Assembly: GCA_903901915.1 (NCBI GenBank)
Contig: CAIUSV010000012.1
Location: 1 to 64,000, forward strand
Reading direction: 5' to 3'
DNA: 64,000 nucleotides
Source: an uncultured Rhodospirillaceae bacterium
GTDB lineage: Bacteria; Pseudomonadota; Alphaproteobacteria; Rhodospirillales; Magnetospirillaceae
The notes beneath the pieces are model-generated. The model searched no databases and was not told where the DNA came from. It worked only from the letters and a program-made list of their open reading frames with translations. The position numbers and the translations under genes were made by a program. Below are positions 39,717-49,663 of this stretch, piece after piece (within the stretch, counting starts at the first letter, position 1; each line of letters begins with the position of its first letter).

Positions 39717-40658
39717 TCACCGGCCGGTCAAGAGGAACTGGCGAACTTTCAGAAAGATTACGGTTATTAAACTTTCCGAAAGTTGCGCAGATATGGTCTC
39801 TGACGCACGAATTTGATGGCGCGCCCAGGTCATCTGGCGTTTGGCGTAATTGCGGGTGGCCTGCCGGGCAGCGGCCACGGCGGCTTCCAGCGTCATCCGG
39901 CCGTCGAGGTGGGCGGACAACTCGCGCAGCCCCAGCGTCTTCATGACGGGCAGGGTGGGGTCGAGGCCGCGGGCCATGAGCGCCTCGACCTCGGCCGGCG
40001 CGCCCCGCCCGACCATTTCGGCGAAGCGGCGGTCGCAGGCGGCGTACAGGGCCGGGCGCTCGGGCGACATTACCACCGGGAACCAGTCGGCCGCCACTGC
40101 TCCGACAGGCGGAGCGGCCTGCCATTCGGCCAGCGATCGTCCGGTGGCCTCGATCACTTCCCAGGCGCGGGCCAGCCGCTGGGAATCGCCGGGATTCAGC
40201 CGCGCCGCCATGACCGGATCGCGCACCGCCAGCAGAGCGTGGAAGGCGGCGTTTCCCCGTTCGGCCAATCGCCACCGGGCTTCCCGGCGGATGTCGTCGG
40301 GGATCTCGGGGATGGGCGACAGCCCCTCCATCACCGTCTTGAGATAAAGCCCGGTGCCGCCGACGACGATGGGCAGGCGTTCCGCCGCCCACGCCGCGGC
40401 CATCTCGGCCGCCGCCAGATCGCGCCAGCGCGCCGCCGAACAGGCATCGGCGGCATCGAGCACGCCATAGAGCCGGTGCGGCGCCTTGGCCATGTCGTCG
40501 GGCGGCGGTTGGGCGGCGAGGATAGGCAGGGCGTCGTAGACCTGCATGGAATCGGCGTTGATCACCACGCCGCCGAACTCGCGGGCGATGGCCAGCGCCA
40601 GCCCCGACTTGCCCGAGGCGGTCGGGCCGGCGATGACGATGGCGGGGGGCGGGGTCAT
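39717..40658 (-). CDS. miaA: tRNA dimethylallyltransferase
   Basis: 313 residues. It adds an isopentenyl group to A37 of tRNAs reading UNN codons. P-loop GPTASGKS at residues 11-18, the INADSMQVY stretch with the catalytic Asp, and VVGGTGLYLKTVMEG are seen. ATG 40658 was chosen over a TTG three codons upstream. It follows the DUF1015 gene by 39 bases on the same strand. Confidence 0.95.
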   Translation of the reverse strand: MTPPPAIVIAGPTASGKSGLALAIAREFGGVVINADSMQVYDALPILAAQPPPDDMAKAPHRLYGVLDAADACSAARWRDLAAAEMAAAWAAERLPIVVGGTGLYLKTVMEGLSPIPEIPDDIRREARWRLAERGNAAFHALLAVRDPVMAARLNPGDSQRLARAWEVIEATGRSLAEWQAAPPVGAVAADWFPVVMSPERPALYAACDRRFAEMVGRGAPAEVEALMARGLDPTLPVMKTLGLRELSAHLDGRMTLEAAVAAARQATRNYAKRQMTWARHQIRASETISAQLSESLITVIFLKVRQFLLTGR

Positions 40659-40697
40659 TGCCGCCAATTCATCACCAAGACACCAAGTTGGAAGTCC

Positions 40698-41936
40698 CTA
40701 TCTCCAATCCAGCGGATAGCTGACGATGCCGTCGGCCAGCTTGGGCTCGAACCAGGTGGATTTGGGCGGCATCACCTGGCCCGAATCGGCCACCGCCACC
40801 AGATCCTCCATCTGGGTGGGGAACAGGGCGAAGGCCACCGCCATCTCGCCCGAATCCACCCGCTTTTCCAACTCGCCCAGGCCGCGCTTGCCGCCGACGA
40901 AGTCGATGCGCTTGTCCTTGCGCAGATCATTGATGCCCAGCACCGGCGCCAGCAGGCGGTCGGACAGCAGGCTGACGTCCAATCGCGCCACGGGATCGGC
41001 CGGCGGCGGGTTCTTCAGGCCCAGGCGGTACCATTGGCCCTTGAGGTAGAGGCCGAACGAGCGCGGTGCCGCCGGCTTGGCCTGACCGGAGGCCGGCTCG
41101 ACGGTGAATTCGGCTTCCAGTGCCTTGAGGAAGGCGGTGCGGTCGAGGCCGTTGAGATCCTTGGCCACCCGGTTGTAGTCGAAGATCTTCATTTCCTCGA
41201 TGGGGAAGGTCACCACCAGGAAGGACTCGTGGGCGGCGTCGGCGGGCTGGCCCGCCCGTCGGCCCGCCGCCACCCGTGAGGCGGCGGCCGAGCGGTGGTG
41301 GCCATCGGCGATATAGAGCGCCGGCATGGCGTCGAATGCCGCCGTCACCCGGGCCAGCATGGCGGCGTCATCCATCACCCACAGGGTATGGACGATGCCG
41401 TCGGCGGCGGTGACCTGATAGGCCGGCGGCCGCGCCGTCACCGTGGCGACGGCGGCGGCGATGTCGGGGTGGTTGCGGTGGGCCAGCAGCACCGGGCCGG
41501 TCTGGGCGTCGCAGGCATCGATCTGGCGGACGCGGTCGTCTTCCTTGTCCGGGCGGGTGAATTCGTGCTTGCGGATGCGGTTGACATCATAGGCCGCCAC
41601 CGAGCCGCCGCCGACGATGCCGGTCTGGACATGCTCGCCCATCTTCAGGCGGTAGACATAAAAGCAGGGGGTGGCGTCTTGTCGCAGCACGCCCTGGGCG
41701 ATCATCGCCTTCAGGTTCTCGGCCGCCTTGGCGTAGACCGCCGGGGAGTAGGCGTCGGTCCCGGCGGGCAGGTCGATTTCCGGCTTGGAGACGTGCAGGA
41801 ACGACAGCGGCTTGCCGGCGGCCATGGCGCGGGCCTCGTCCGACGACAGCACGTCATAGGGCGGCGCCGCCACCTCGGCGGCATGCTGGGGGGTGGGACG
41901 CAGACCGGGAAACGGGCGAAGCAGCGGCACGGGCAT
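40698..41936 (-). CDS. DUF1015 family protein
   Basis: 412 residues, full length for the DUF1015 (SerB-neighbour) family. Signature stretches are APPYDVLSSDEAR near the N-terminus, RKHEFTRPDKEDDR, and YIADGHHRSAAASRV in the middle. Function unknown; in many alphaproteobacteria it lies beside serine-synthesis genes, and here it is divergent from serB across 91 bases. Cytoplasmic. Confidence 0.88.
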   Translation of the reverse strand: MPVPLLRPFPGLRPTPQHAAEVAAPPYDVLSSDEARAMAAGKPLSFLHVSKPEIDLPAGTDAYSPAVYAKAAENLKAMIAQGVLRQDATPCFYVYRLKMGEHVQTGIVGGGSVAAYDVNRIRKHEFTRPDKEDDRVRQIDACDAQTGPVLLAHRNHPDIAAAVATVTARPPAYQVTAADGIVHTLWVMDDAAMLARVTAAFDAMPALYIADGHHRSAAASRVAAGRRAGQPADAAHESFLVVTFPIEEMKIFDYNRVAKDLNGLDRTAFLKALEAEFTVEPASGQAKPAAPRSFGLYLKGQWYRLGLKNPPPADPVARLDVSLLSDRLLAPVLGINDLRKDKRIDFVGGKRGLGELEKRVDSGEMAVAFALFPTQMEDLVAVADSGQVMPPKSTWFEPKLADGIVSYPLDWR

Positions 41937-42027
41937 GACGGGTCTCCGAAAAGGCGATGCCCGTGACCCTAACGCGGTTGTCTTGCCCTTGCCAACCCAT
42001 GTTGCGGTGCAGTAAAGGAGGCGTCCC

Positions 42028-42924
42028 ATGGAATACGTTCTTACACTGGTTGCCGGGCACGGACTCGACGGTCTCGACGCCTCGCTGGTTTCCGAGGTTC
42101 GCGGCGCCCTGCGCGCCCTGGGGGCCGAGGTCGGCGGCGCCCGCTGGCTGTCGCCCGATCGCGCCTGCGATCTCGATTTTTCCGGTCTTGATCCCGCCGC
42201 TGCCGATGCCATCGCTGGCCGCATCCTGGAGGGCTGGGCGGTGGACGTGGCGGCGCAGCCCGCCGAGGGACGGCGCAAGCGGCTGTTGGTCGCCGATATG
42301 GATTCCACCATGGTGATCGGAGAGACCCTGGACGAACTGGCCGATTTCGCCGGTCTCAAGGACCGCATCGCCGCCATCACCGCGCGGGCGATGAACGGCG
42401 AGATCGGCTTCGAGGCGGCGCTGCGCGAGCGCGTCGGGCTGTTGACGGGGCTGTCGGCCGACTGTCTGGCCCAGACCTGGGATCGCATCGAGTTCACCCC
42501 CGGCGCCCATCGGCTGGTGCGAACCATGAAGGCCCACGGTGCCACTGCCGTGCTGGTGTCGGGCGGATTCCGGTTCTTTACCGCCAAGGTGCGCGACGCC
42601 TGCGGCTTTGACCGCGACATCGCCAACGAACTGGGGGTCGAGGATGGCAGACTGACCGGTCAGGTCGGCGATACCATCATCGGCCGCGAGGCCAAGCTGG
42701 CGACGCTTAACGCTTTCTCGGCCGAGTTGGGGATCACGCCGCGTCTGGCGGTGGCGGTTGGCGACGGCGCCAATGACCTCGACATGCTGCGCGCCGCCGG
42801 TCTGGGGGTGGCGTTTCACGCCAAGCCGGTGGTGGCGGCCGAGGCCCGCGTCCGCGTCGATCACGGCGACCTCGGCTTCCTGCTCTATGCCCAGGGCTAC
42901 CGCGACGACGAGATGGTGGGGTAG
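42028..42924 (+). CDS. serB: Phosphoserine phosphatase
   Basis: 298 residues, HAD superfamily, last step of serine synthesis. An N-terminal ACT-like region precedes the catalytic motif DMDST (nucleophile Asp90, Asp92). Motif II is VLVSGGFRFF and motif III-IV GDGANDLDML. A strong AAAGGAGG precedes the ATG. It converges on the synthetase/GNAT gene with a three-base gap. Confidence 0.95.
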   Translation: MEYVLTLVAGHGLDGLDASLVSEVRGALRALGAEVGGARWLSPDRACDLDFSGLDPAAADAIAGRILEGWAVDVAAQPAEGRRKRLLVADMDSTMVIGETLDELADFAGLKDRIAAITARAMNGEIGFEAALRERVGLLTGLSADCLAQTWDRIEFTPGAHRLVRTMKAHGATAVLVSGGFRFFTAKVRDACGFDRDIANELGVEDGRLTGQVGDTIIGREAKLATLNAFSAELGITPRLAVAVGDGANDLDMLRAAGLGVAFHAKPVVAAEARVRVDHGDLGFLLYAQGYRDDEMVG

Positions 42925-42927
42925 GGC

Positions 42928-45579
42928 TTATCCCAGCTCCAGCACGGTGTCGATCACCTCGGGGTCTTCCGAGGGCCGGCGTTGGAAACCGTTTTTCAGC
43001 GCCAGCCGCAGCATCGCCTGATTCTCGGCCATGATCTGGGCGTAGATCGCCTTGGTGCCGCGCGCCTTCTGGTAGCGTACCGCCTTGTCCATCAGCATCG
43101 ATCCCAGGCCGGTGCCCTTCATGTCGGACCGGACCAGCACCGCCAGTTCGGCCTTCTGGTTGTCGGGATCGGCGACGGTGCGGATCACCCCCAGGGTTTC
43201 GTTGTGGCCATCCTTGCCGGTGCGGCTGGCGATGAAGGCCATCTCGCGGTCGTAATCGATCTGGGTCAGCCGGGCCATCTGGTGGTGATGGATCTGGCGC
43301 ACCTGACCGAAGAAGCGCAACCGCAGGTCCTGCGGCGTCATCCGCGCCATCAGTTCGGCGTGGGCGGGCTGGTCCTCGGGGCGGATCGGCCGCAGCATCA
43401 CCGCGCTGCCGTCGTGCAGGGCGGCCATCTCTTCCAGTTCGGCGGGATAGGGCAGGATGGCGAAGTTGCGCCGGTCGCTGTCTTCCATGGCGGCGACGCG
43501 CATGCGTACGTCCAGCGCCAGCACCCCGGTTTCGTCGGCGAACAGCGGGTTGATGTCGCAGGCGACGATTTCGGGATTGTCGGCCAGCATGCGCGACAGC
43601 CGTACCAGCACGTCGGCGATGGCGTCGCGGTCGGCGGCGGGGCGGTTGGGGCCGGCGTCCAGCAACCGCGCCACCCGCGTCCGCGCGATCATGCCCCTCG
43701 CCAGCGGCAGGTTGACCGGCGGCAGGCCGACGGTGTGGTCACGGATGACCTCGACGGCGCGGCCGCCCTCGCCGAACACCAGCATCGGCCCGAACAGCGA
43801 GTCGCAGGCGATGCCGGCGACCAGTTGGCGGGCATGGGGGCGGAACACCATGGACTGCACGGCGAAGCCCTCGATCCGGGTGCCGGGGCGGGTACGCTCG
43901 ATCCGGCGCAGGATGCCTTCGGCCGAGGCGCGCACCGCCTCGCCCGATTCCAGGTTGAGGGCGACGCCGCCGATGTCCCATTTCCGGGTGAGGTCGGCCG
44001 AAGCCAGGGTCAGCGCCACGGGATAGCCCAGCCGGTCGGCGGCCGCCACCGTCTCGTCGACGGTACCGGCCAGGATCGAGGGCTGTACCGGAATGCCGTA
44101 GGCCGTCAGCATGGCCTTGGCGTCGGCTTCGCCAAGCTGGCCGCCGGGGGTGTCGAGGCCGCGTCGGACGATGGGCCGGGCGATATCGTGGGCGCCGCCG
44201 AAGCCTTCGATGTGCGACGGCGGCGTCTCCATCAGCATGTCCTGGTTGCGCTGATAGTTGACCTGATGGCGGAAGGCGCGCACGGCGCGGCCGGGAGTGT
44301 CGTAGGTGGGCAGCCCGGCTTCGGCGAACAGCCGTCGTGCCGGTGCCGCCACCTCCTCGCCGACCCACGAGGTCAGCACGGCGCCGCCGTGACGGCGCTG
44401 GGTGTCGATCACCGCCTGGGCGGCCTCGATGGGGTCGGCCATGGCGTTGGGAGCGTGCACCACTAGGATGGCATCGACCTCGGCGGCCTCGATCAGCACC
44501 CGCAGCATCTCGGCATAGCGTTTGCCGGGGGCGTCGACGCCAAGATCCACCGGGTCGTCGGCGACCCAGCCGCGCGGCATCAGGGCGGCCAGCTTGCGCA
44601 GGGTTTCCTCGGATAATTCGGCGATCTGGCCGCCGCCGGGATCGCCCATCTCGGCCCGGGCCATCATGGCGGTGCCGCCGCCGTTGGAGACGATGGCCAG
44701 CCGGTTGCCCTTCATCGGCTTGGCCCGCGCCAGGGTCTCGACCGCGCCGAACAGTTCGTTGATGTCGTTGACCCGCAGCGCCCCGGCGCGTCGCACCGCC
44801 GCATTGAAGGCGTCGTCGGGCCGGGCCAGGGCTTCGGACAGGAAGGGGCCGACGGGGCGGTCCTCGGGCACCAGTCCGGCGCGGGCCAGCAGCACCGGCT
44901 TGTTGCGGGCGGCGGCGCGGGCGGCGGCCATGAAGTTGCGTCTGGCGCCGATGGATTCGATGTAAAGCAGGATCGCCCGGGTCTGGTCGTCATTGGCCAG
45001 ATAGTCCATCACGTCGGCGAAGTCGATATCGTCGCCGTCGCCCAGGCCGACGAAGTGGGAAAAGCCGATGCCGCGCGGCCGCGCCCAGTCCAGCACGGCG
45101 CTGCACATGGCGCCCGATTGCGACACCAGCGCCACCTTGCCCGGCAGCGCCGATACATGGGAGAAGCTGGCGTCGAGACCGACGCGCGGCACCAGCAGAC
45201 CCAGGCTGCCGGCGCCAAGCACGCGCAGGCCATGAGGGCGGGCGGCGGCCAGCATGGCGGCGCGATCGACGTCGGCGGCAATCACCACCGCCGCCTTGGT
45301 GCCTCGTCGCCCCAGCGCGTTCAGCAGGTCCGGCACCGTCGGTCCCGGCGTGCACAGCACGGCGAGGTCGGGAACCAGCGGCATGGCCTCGATGGTGGGA
45401 TAGGCCAGCACCCCGGCCACCGCCCGGTGGCGGGGATGAACCGGCATGATCGGCCCGGCGAAGCCGCCGGCCAGAAGATTGCGCATCACCACCGCACCGG
45501 CCGAGCGTGGCCGGTCCGAGGCGCCGATCACCGCCACCGAGGTGGGCTCGAACAGGAAGGAGAGGTTGCGGATGCTCAT
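42928..45579 (-). CDS. NDP-forming acyl-CoA synthetase/GNAT fusion (Pat-like lysine acetyltransferase)
   Basis: 883 residues. Order: CoA-binding domain (FEPTSVAVIGASDRPRSAGAV), succinyl-CoA-ligase-like domain, ATP-grasp domain (about 480-700), and a C-terminal GNAT acetyltransferase (about 735-875, with LAVLVRSDMKGTGLGSMLM). This is the Pat/PatZ/YfiQ architecture, which acetylates and so silences acetyl-CoA synthetase and other enzymes. The catalytic His of true acyl-CoA synthetases is not evident, which fits the Pat group. Cytoplasmic. Confidence 0.86.
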   Translation of the reverse strand: MSIRNLSFLFEPTSVAVIGASDRPRSAGAVVMRNLLAGGFAGPIMPVHPRHRAVAGVLAYPTIEAMPLVPDLAVLCTPGPTVPDLLNALGRRGTKAAVVIAADVDRAAMLAAARPHGLRVLGAGSLGLLVPRVGLDASFSHVSALPGKVALVSQSGAMCSAVLDWARPRGIGFSHFVGLGDGDDIDFADVMDYLANDDQTRAILLYIESIGARRNFMAAARAAARNKPVLLARAGLVPEDRPVGPFLSEALARPDDAFNAAVRRAGALRVNDINELFGAVETLARAKPMKGNRLAIVSNGGGTAMMARAEMGDPGGGQIAELSEETLRKLAALMPRGWVADDPVDLGVDAPGKRYAEMLRVLIEAAEVDAILVVHAPNAMADPIEAAQAVIDTQRRHGGAVLTSWVGEEVAAPARRLFAEAGLPTYDTPGRAVRAFRHQVNYQRNQDMLMETPPSHIEGFGGAHDIARPIVRRGLDTPGGQLGEADAKAMLTAYGIPVQPSILAGTVDETVAAADRLGYPVALTLASADLTRKWDIGGVALNLESGEAVRASAEGILRRIERTRPGTRIEGFAVQSMVFRPHARQLVAGIACDSLFGPMLVFGEGGRAVEVIRDHTVGLPPVNLPLARGMIARTRVARLLDAGPNRPAADRDAIADVLVRLSRMLADNPEIVACDINPLFADETGVLALDVRMRVAAMEDSDRRNFAILPYPAELEEMAALHDGSAVMLRPIRPEDQPAHAELMARMTPQDLRLRFFGQVRQIHHHQMARLTQIDYDREMAFIASRTGKDGHNETLGVIRTVADPDNQKAELAVLVRSDMKGTGLGSMLMDKAVRYQKARGTKAIYAQIMAENQAMLRLALKNGFQRRPSEDPEVIDTVLELG

Positions 45580-45707
45580 AGGCCGAAGGTCCGGCCACCC
45601 GGCCGAAATTGCAAGCGCCTTTTCGGCCGCCGCTCTTTTCGCCCGGCCCGGCTTGGTCTATGGTGCGCCTGCCGGGGTTCGGGCCTAGCAGTAGGGATTG
45701 TGATCGC

Positions 45708-46544
45708 ATGCGTGGAGTTGTCGTTGCCGTCGCCTTGATCCTGACCGCGGCCGTCTCCGTCCGGGCGGCGGACGAAGTACCGCCGCCGGCGTTGACGCAG
45801 CCTTTGCCCACCGCCGCGACCTCGGCGGCGACGCCGACCGAAGAAACGCCGGGCTTCCAGGCGATGCGGCCGTTGCCGGCGGCCGAGCCGGTCCCCGTCG
45901 CCTCTCCCGCGCCGGTCGTGTCGCCTGCTCCCACGCCCGCTCCGACACAGCCTTCCGCGCCGCTTCCGCCCGAGGCTGCCTCGCCACCGGCTCCAGCACC
46001 GGCGGAGTCGCCGCTGCCGGCCCGTCTGTCGGTCGATCCGATCATGGCGCTGGTCGCGGTGGCGATTTTGCTGCTGGGAGCCGTCATCGCCGGCATGGTC
46101 GGGGTGGCGGCGGCGGGGGCGCTGCACCGGCGTGAAACCGTCGCCCGCCGCGCGGCGGCGGCGGCGACCCTGGCGTTGGAGCTGGAAACCCGGTTGCAGG
46201 CGTTCGACGCGGTGCCGGTGCCGCCCAATGCCGACGCCGGGGTGTCATTCGTCTCGGCGGTGGCGGCGCTGGCCAGCCTCGATCAGGGCTGGCGGGCGGT
46301 GCAGGGTTCGGTCCATCTGCTGCCCGACCGGCTGGCGGGGCATCTGTCGGTGCACTATGCCGCCGTCCACCACGTCGCCAACCACGTCAAGGGCCAGTCG
46401 ATCGCCGCCGCGGTGCGGATGTTGCAAGCCAACCGCATCGGCGGCCATCCCAGTCCCGACGCCGCCGCCATGCGCGAAGCCCACGTCGAACTCGCCGCCG
46501 CCTTCCGTGGCGTCGACAAGATCATCCAGGGGCTGAAGGGCTGA
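45708..46544 (+). CDS. Pro/Ala-rich protein with signal and one TM helix, unknown function
   Basis: 278 residues from the ATG giving a signal-like N-terminus (MRGVVVAVALILTAAVSVRA). A long Pro/Ala-rich region (about 25-100) is followed by a TM helix (about 103-130, ALVAVAILLLGAVIAGMVGVAAAGAL) and a helical cytoplasmic or periplasmic domain of about 140 residues. No family recognised. An earlier in-frame ATG at 45609 would bury the signal. Converges on a small minus-strand gene two bases away. Confidence 0.65.
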   Translation: MRGVVVAVALILTAAVSVRAADEVPPPALTQPLPTAATSAATPTEETPGFQAMRPLPAAEPVPVASPAPVVSPAPTPAPTQPSAPLPPEAASPPAPAPAESPLPARLSVDPIMALVAVAILLLGAVIAGMVGVAAAGALHRRETVARRAAAAATLALELETRLQAFDAVPVPPNADAGVSFVSAVAALASLDQGWRAVQGSVHLLPDRLAGHLSVHYAAVHHVANHVKGQSIAAAVRMLQANRIGGHPSPDAAAMREAHVELAAAFRGVDKIIQGLKG

Positions 46545-46546
46545 TC

Positions 46547-46813
46547 CTACTTCGCCGGCTTGGCCTCGGTCTCGGCCTTGCCGGTGACGTCGTTCCATGC
46601 CTTTCCGGCGGCCTTGCGGGTGGCGCGGGCGGCGTCGCGGCTGGCGTGGCCGATGGCGCGGGTGGTGTCGCGGGCGGCATGACCGACGGCGGTGGCGCCA
46701 TCCTTGACCGCCTGCTTTCCCTTGTCGAAGGTGCCTTCCGGTTCGGCGGCGCCGGCATCCGCCCACGGCGCCAGGGCAAGCAGCACGGTCACGGCCGCAA
46801 GGAAACGGGTCAC
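46547..46813 (-). CDS. Small secreted protein with amphipathic repeats
   Basis: 88 residues with a GTG start that overlaps the M16 peptidase stop (GTGA). The signal peptide (VTRFLAAVTVLLALAPWADA) is followed by a basic/alanine-rich helix with a recurring pattern: GHAARDTTRAI then GHASRDAARAT. The repeats resemble LEA-like or surface-active helices, but no family is claimed. It probably shares the thrC-peptidase transcript. Confidence 0.6.
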   Translation of the reverse strand: MTRFLAAVTVLLALAPWADAGAAEPEGTFDKGKQAVKDGATAVGHAARDTTRAIGHASRDAARATRKAAGKAWNDVTGKAETEAKPAK

Positions 46814-48105
46814 GATTTCAGCCTTTCGACGATTTTCTCGAATCCCTCCACCTTGGCCAGCGGCCCGATGGCGGCGAAGGTGGGGGCGCCGGCGAACAGG
46901 CGGCGCGCCACCCGGGCGCAGTCGGCGGCGGTGATGGCCTCGACCTTGGCGACGACCTCGGCCACCGGCAGCGGACGGCCGTAGATGGCGATCTGGCGGG
47001 CCAACTGCTCGCACCGCGAGGTGGTGCTTTCCAGGCTCATCAGGATCGAGGCCTTGAGTTGGGCGCGGGCACGGGCGACTTCGGCGTCCCGCACTCCGGC
47101 GCCGACCTTGACGATCTCGTCGCACATCACCGGAATCAGTTCGGCAACCTCGTCCTCGCCGGTGCCGGCATAGACCCCGAACAGGCCGCCGTCGTCGTAG
47201 GACGAGGCGAACGAGTAGATGGAATAGACCAGACCGCGCTTTTCGCGCACCTCCTGGAACAGTCGGCTCGACATGCCGCCGCCCAGGAGGGTCGAGAGTA
47301 CCGAGGCGGTGTAGTAGTCGGGATCGTCATAGGCGACGCCGTCGAAGCCCAGCACCACATGGACCTGCTCCAGGTCGCGTTCCTCGCGATAGTCGCCGCC
47401 GACATAGCGGGCCGTTTCGCTGGTCGCCGCCACGAAGGGCGGCAGGCCGGAGAAAGCCTGTTCGGCGGCGTCCACCAGTTCGTCGTGATCGATGCGGCCC
47501 GACGCCGACAGCACCATCGACGGCGCCGAATAGTGTCCATGCATGTAGTCCAGCACGGTGTCGCGGCGCATGGCGCGGACCAGTTCCTCGCTGCCGAGCA
47601 CGGGGCGGCCCACGGGCTGGTCGGGATAGGCCACGGCCTGGAAGTGGTCGAAGATGATGTCGTCGGGGGTGTCGATGGCCTGGTTGATCTCCTGGACCAC
47701 CACCGCCTGCTCGCGCGCCAGTTCCTCGGCATCGAGGACGGAGTGCTGCAGGATGTCGGCGATGATATCCAGCGCCAGCGCCGAATCCTCCTTCAGCACC
47801 TTGGCGTAATAGGCGGTGTGGTCGCGGGCGGTATAGGCGTTGAGGTGGCCGCCGACGGCGTCCATCTCCTCGGCGATGTCCTGGGCCGAGCGCCGTTCGG
47901 TGCCCTTGAACGCCATGTGTTCCAGCAGATGCGAGACGCCGTTGATGCTGGCGGGCTCGTGGCGGGTACCGGCCTCGACCCAGACCCCCAGCGACGCCGT
48001 TTCCACCGTCGCCATGGGGTCGGTGACCACCCGCAGGCCAGACGGCAGGCGGGTTTCCTGGACGGAAGGGGTGTGGCGGCGTTCGACGGCCGGGCGAACG
48101 GTCAT
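46810..48105 (-). CDS. M16 family zinc peptidase (mitochondrial processing peptidase-like)
   Basis: 431 residues. The inverted zinc motif HLLEH is at residues 59-63, and the downstream Glu ligand lies in the helix after YAKVLKEDSALAL. The C-terminal half has the usual RLFQEVREKRGLVYSI stretch. In alphaproteobacteria this gene often lies next to thrC, as here (71-base gap). Related to the beta subunit of mitochondrial processing peptidase; its bacterial substrates are unknown. Cytoplasmic, no signal peptide. Confidence 0.93.
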   Translation of the reverse strand: MTVRPAVERRHTPSVQETRLPSGLRVVTDPMATVETASLGVWVEAGTRHEPASINGVSHLLEHMAFKGTERRSAQDIAEEMDAVGGHLNAYTARDHTAYYAKVLKEDSALALDIIADILQHSVLDAEELAREQAVVVQEINQAIDTPDDIIFDHFQAVAYPDQPVGRPVLGSEELVRAMRRDTVLDYMHGHYSAPSMVLSASGRIDHDELVDAAEQAFSGLPPFVAATSETARYVGGDYREERDLEQVHVVLGFDGVAYDDPDYYTASVLSTLLGGGMSSRLFQEVREKRGLVYSIYSFASSYDDGGLFGVYAGTGEDEVAELIPVMCDEIVKVGAGVRDAEVARARAQLKASILMSLESTTSRCEQLARQIAIYGRPLPVAEVVAKVEAITAADCARVARRLFAGAPTFAAIGPLAKVEGFEKIVERLKS

Positions 48106-48175
48106 TGTTTCGCCCTCGGGTGTCGGGCGCCCACTCCGTGGGCTTGGCTCCTCCGCTCGCGCTTTGCTTGCTCGC

Positions 48176-49579
48176 TCATGCCCGGTTCCGCCCGGCGAAG
48201 GCGCGGACGTAGCCCTTGAGTGCCGTCGCGTCGTTGGCCAGGGTGTCCATGCGTTCGGGGCGCTGGAACAGGTCGGCCAGATGCGGCGGCAGGGCGGGGC
48301 GGGTTCCGGTGGCCTTTTCCACCGCGTCGGGAAACTTGGCCGGGTGGGCGGTGGCCAGCGCCACCATGGTGGCGTCCTTGCGCGAGTGGCCCTTGAGGCC
48401 GGCGGCGATGCCGATGGCGGAATGGGGATCGACGGTCTCGCCGGTGCTGCGCTTCAACGCCCGCATGGCGGACAGCGTCGCCTCGTCGTCGAAGCGGTAG
48501 GCCTCGAACACCTGGCGCATGGCGGTCCACGCCCCCTGGGGCATGACCATGGCGCCATGGGCGCGGAACTCGCCCATCAGCTTGTCCACCGCGCCGCCGT
48601 CGCCATCCAGCGCCAGATACATCAGCCGCTCGAAATTGCTGGAAACCTGGATGTCCATGCTGGGCGACAGCGTCGGCACCACCCCGTCGGTGCGCATGAT
48701 GCCGCCCTCGAAGAAGCGGGTCAGGATGTCGTTGGTGTTGGAACCGACGATCAGCCGGTCTATCGGCAATCCCATCAGCTTGGCGGCATAGCCGGCGAAG
48801 ACGTTGCCGAAATTGCCGGTGGGCACGGCGAAGCTCATCGGCACGTCGGGCGCCCCCAGGGCGATGCCGGCGGCGAAGTAATAGACGATCTGGGCCATGA
48901 CCCTGGCCCAGTTGATCGAGTTGACCGCCGACAGGTTCAATTCGTCGCGGAACGCCTGGTCGTTGAACAGCGCCTTGACCAGATCCTGGCAGTCGTCGAA
49001 GGTGCCATCCACCGCGACGTTGCGGACGTTGGCGGACAGCACCGTGGTCATCTGGCGGCGCTGCACCTCGGACACCCGGCCCCTGGGATGGAGGATGACG
49101 ATATCCACCGCGGCGCGGTCGCGGCAGGCCTCGATGGCGGCCGAGCCGGTATCGCCCGAGGTGGCGCCGACGATGGTGACGCGCCGGCCCTTCTTCTTCA
49201 GCACATGGTCGAACAGCCGGCCGACCAGTTGCAGGGCGTAGTCCTTGAAGGCCAGGGTCGGGCCGTGGAACAGCTCCATGACCCATTGATTGTGGCCAAG
49301 CTGACGCAGCGGCGCCACCGCCGGATGGGCGAAGCCGGCGTAGGATTCGGCGCAAAGCCGGGCAAGTTCGCCGTCGTTCAGACAGCCGGCGACGAAGGGG
49401 CGCATCACCCGCACCGCCAACTCGGCGTAGGGCAAGCCGCGCATGGCCCGGATCTCGGCAGCCGAGAACTCCGGCCAGCTCTGGGGCAGGTAAAGACCGC
49501 CGTCACGGGCCAGACCGGCCAGCAGGACGTCGTCGAAATCAAGGACCGGCGCTTTGCCGCGCGTGCTTTGGTACTTCAA
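48176..49579 (-). CDS. thrC: Threonine synthase
   Basis: 467 residues, PLP enzyme of fold type II that makes threonine from O-phosphohomoserine. The PLP lysine is in GPTLAFKDYALQ and the phosphate cup in GATSGDTGSAAIEACRDR. I chose the TTG at 49579 because it gives the family N-terminus (M)KYQSTRGKAPV; an ATG seven codons upstream (49600, MARRGAP) would add a non-conserved leader. Likely first gene of thrC-M16 peptidase-small protein. Confidence 0.93.
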   Translation of the reverse strand: MKYQSTRGKAPVLDFDDVLLAGLARDGGLYLPQSWPEFSAAEIRAMRGLPYAELAVRVMRPFVAGCLNDGELARLCAESYAGFAHPAVAPLRQLGHNQWVMELFHGPTLAFKDYALQLVGRLFDHVLKKKGRRVTIVGATSGDTGSAAIEACRDRAAVDIVILHPRGRVSEVQRRQMTTVLSANVRNVAVDGTFDDCQDLVKALFNDQAFRDELNLSAVNSINWARVMAQIVYYFAAGIALGAPDVPMSFAVPTGNFGNVFAGYAAKLMGLPIDRLIVGSNTNDILTRFFEGGIMRTDGVVPTLSPSMDIQVSSNFERLMYLALDGDGGAVDKLMGEFRAHGAMVMPQGAWTAMRQVFEAYRFDDEATLSAMRALKRSTGETVDPHSAIGIAAGLKGHSRKDATMVALATAHPAKFPDAVEKATGTRPALPPHLADLFQRPERMDTLANDATALKGYVRAFAGRNRA

Positions 49580-49663
49580 GGGGGCGCCTCTCCGGGCCAT
49601 GTCGCAAAAGTGCTGTACACTAGCGGCGGATGGCCGGAGGGGCAAGCGGATGGGGAAGGGGGC

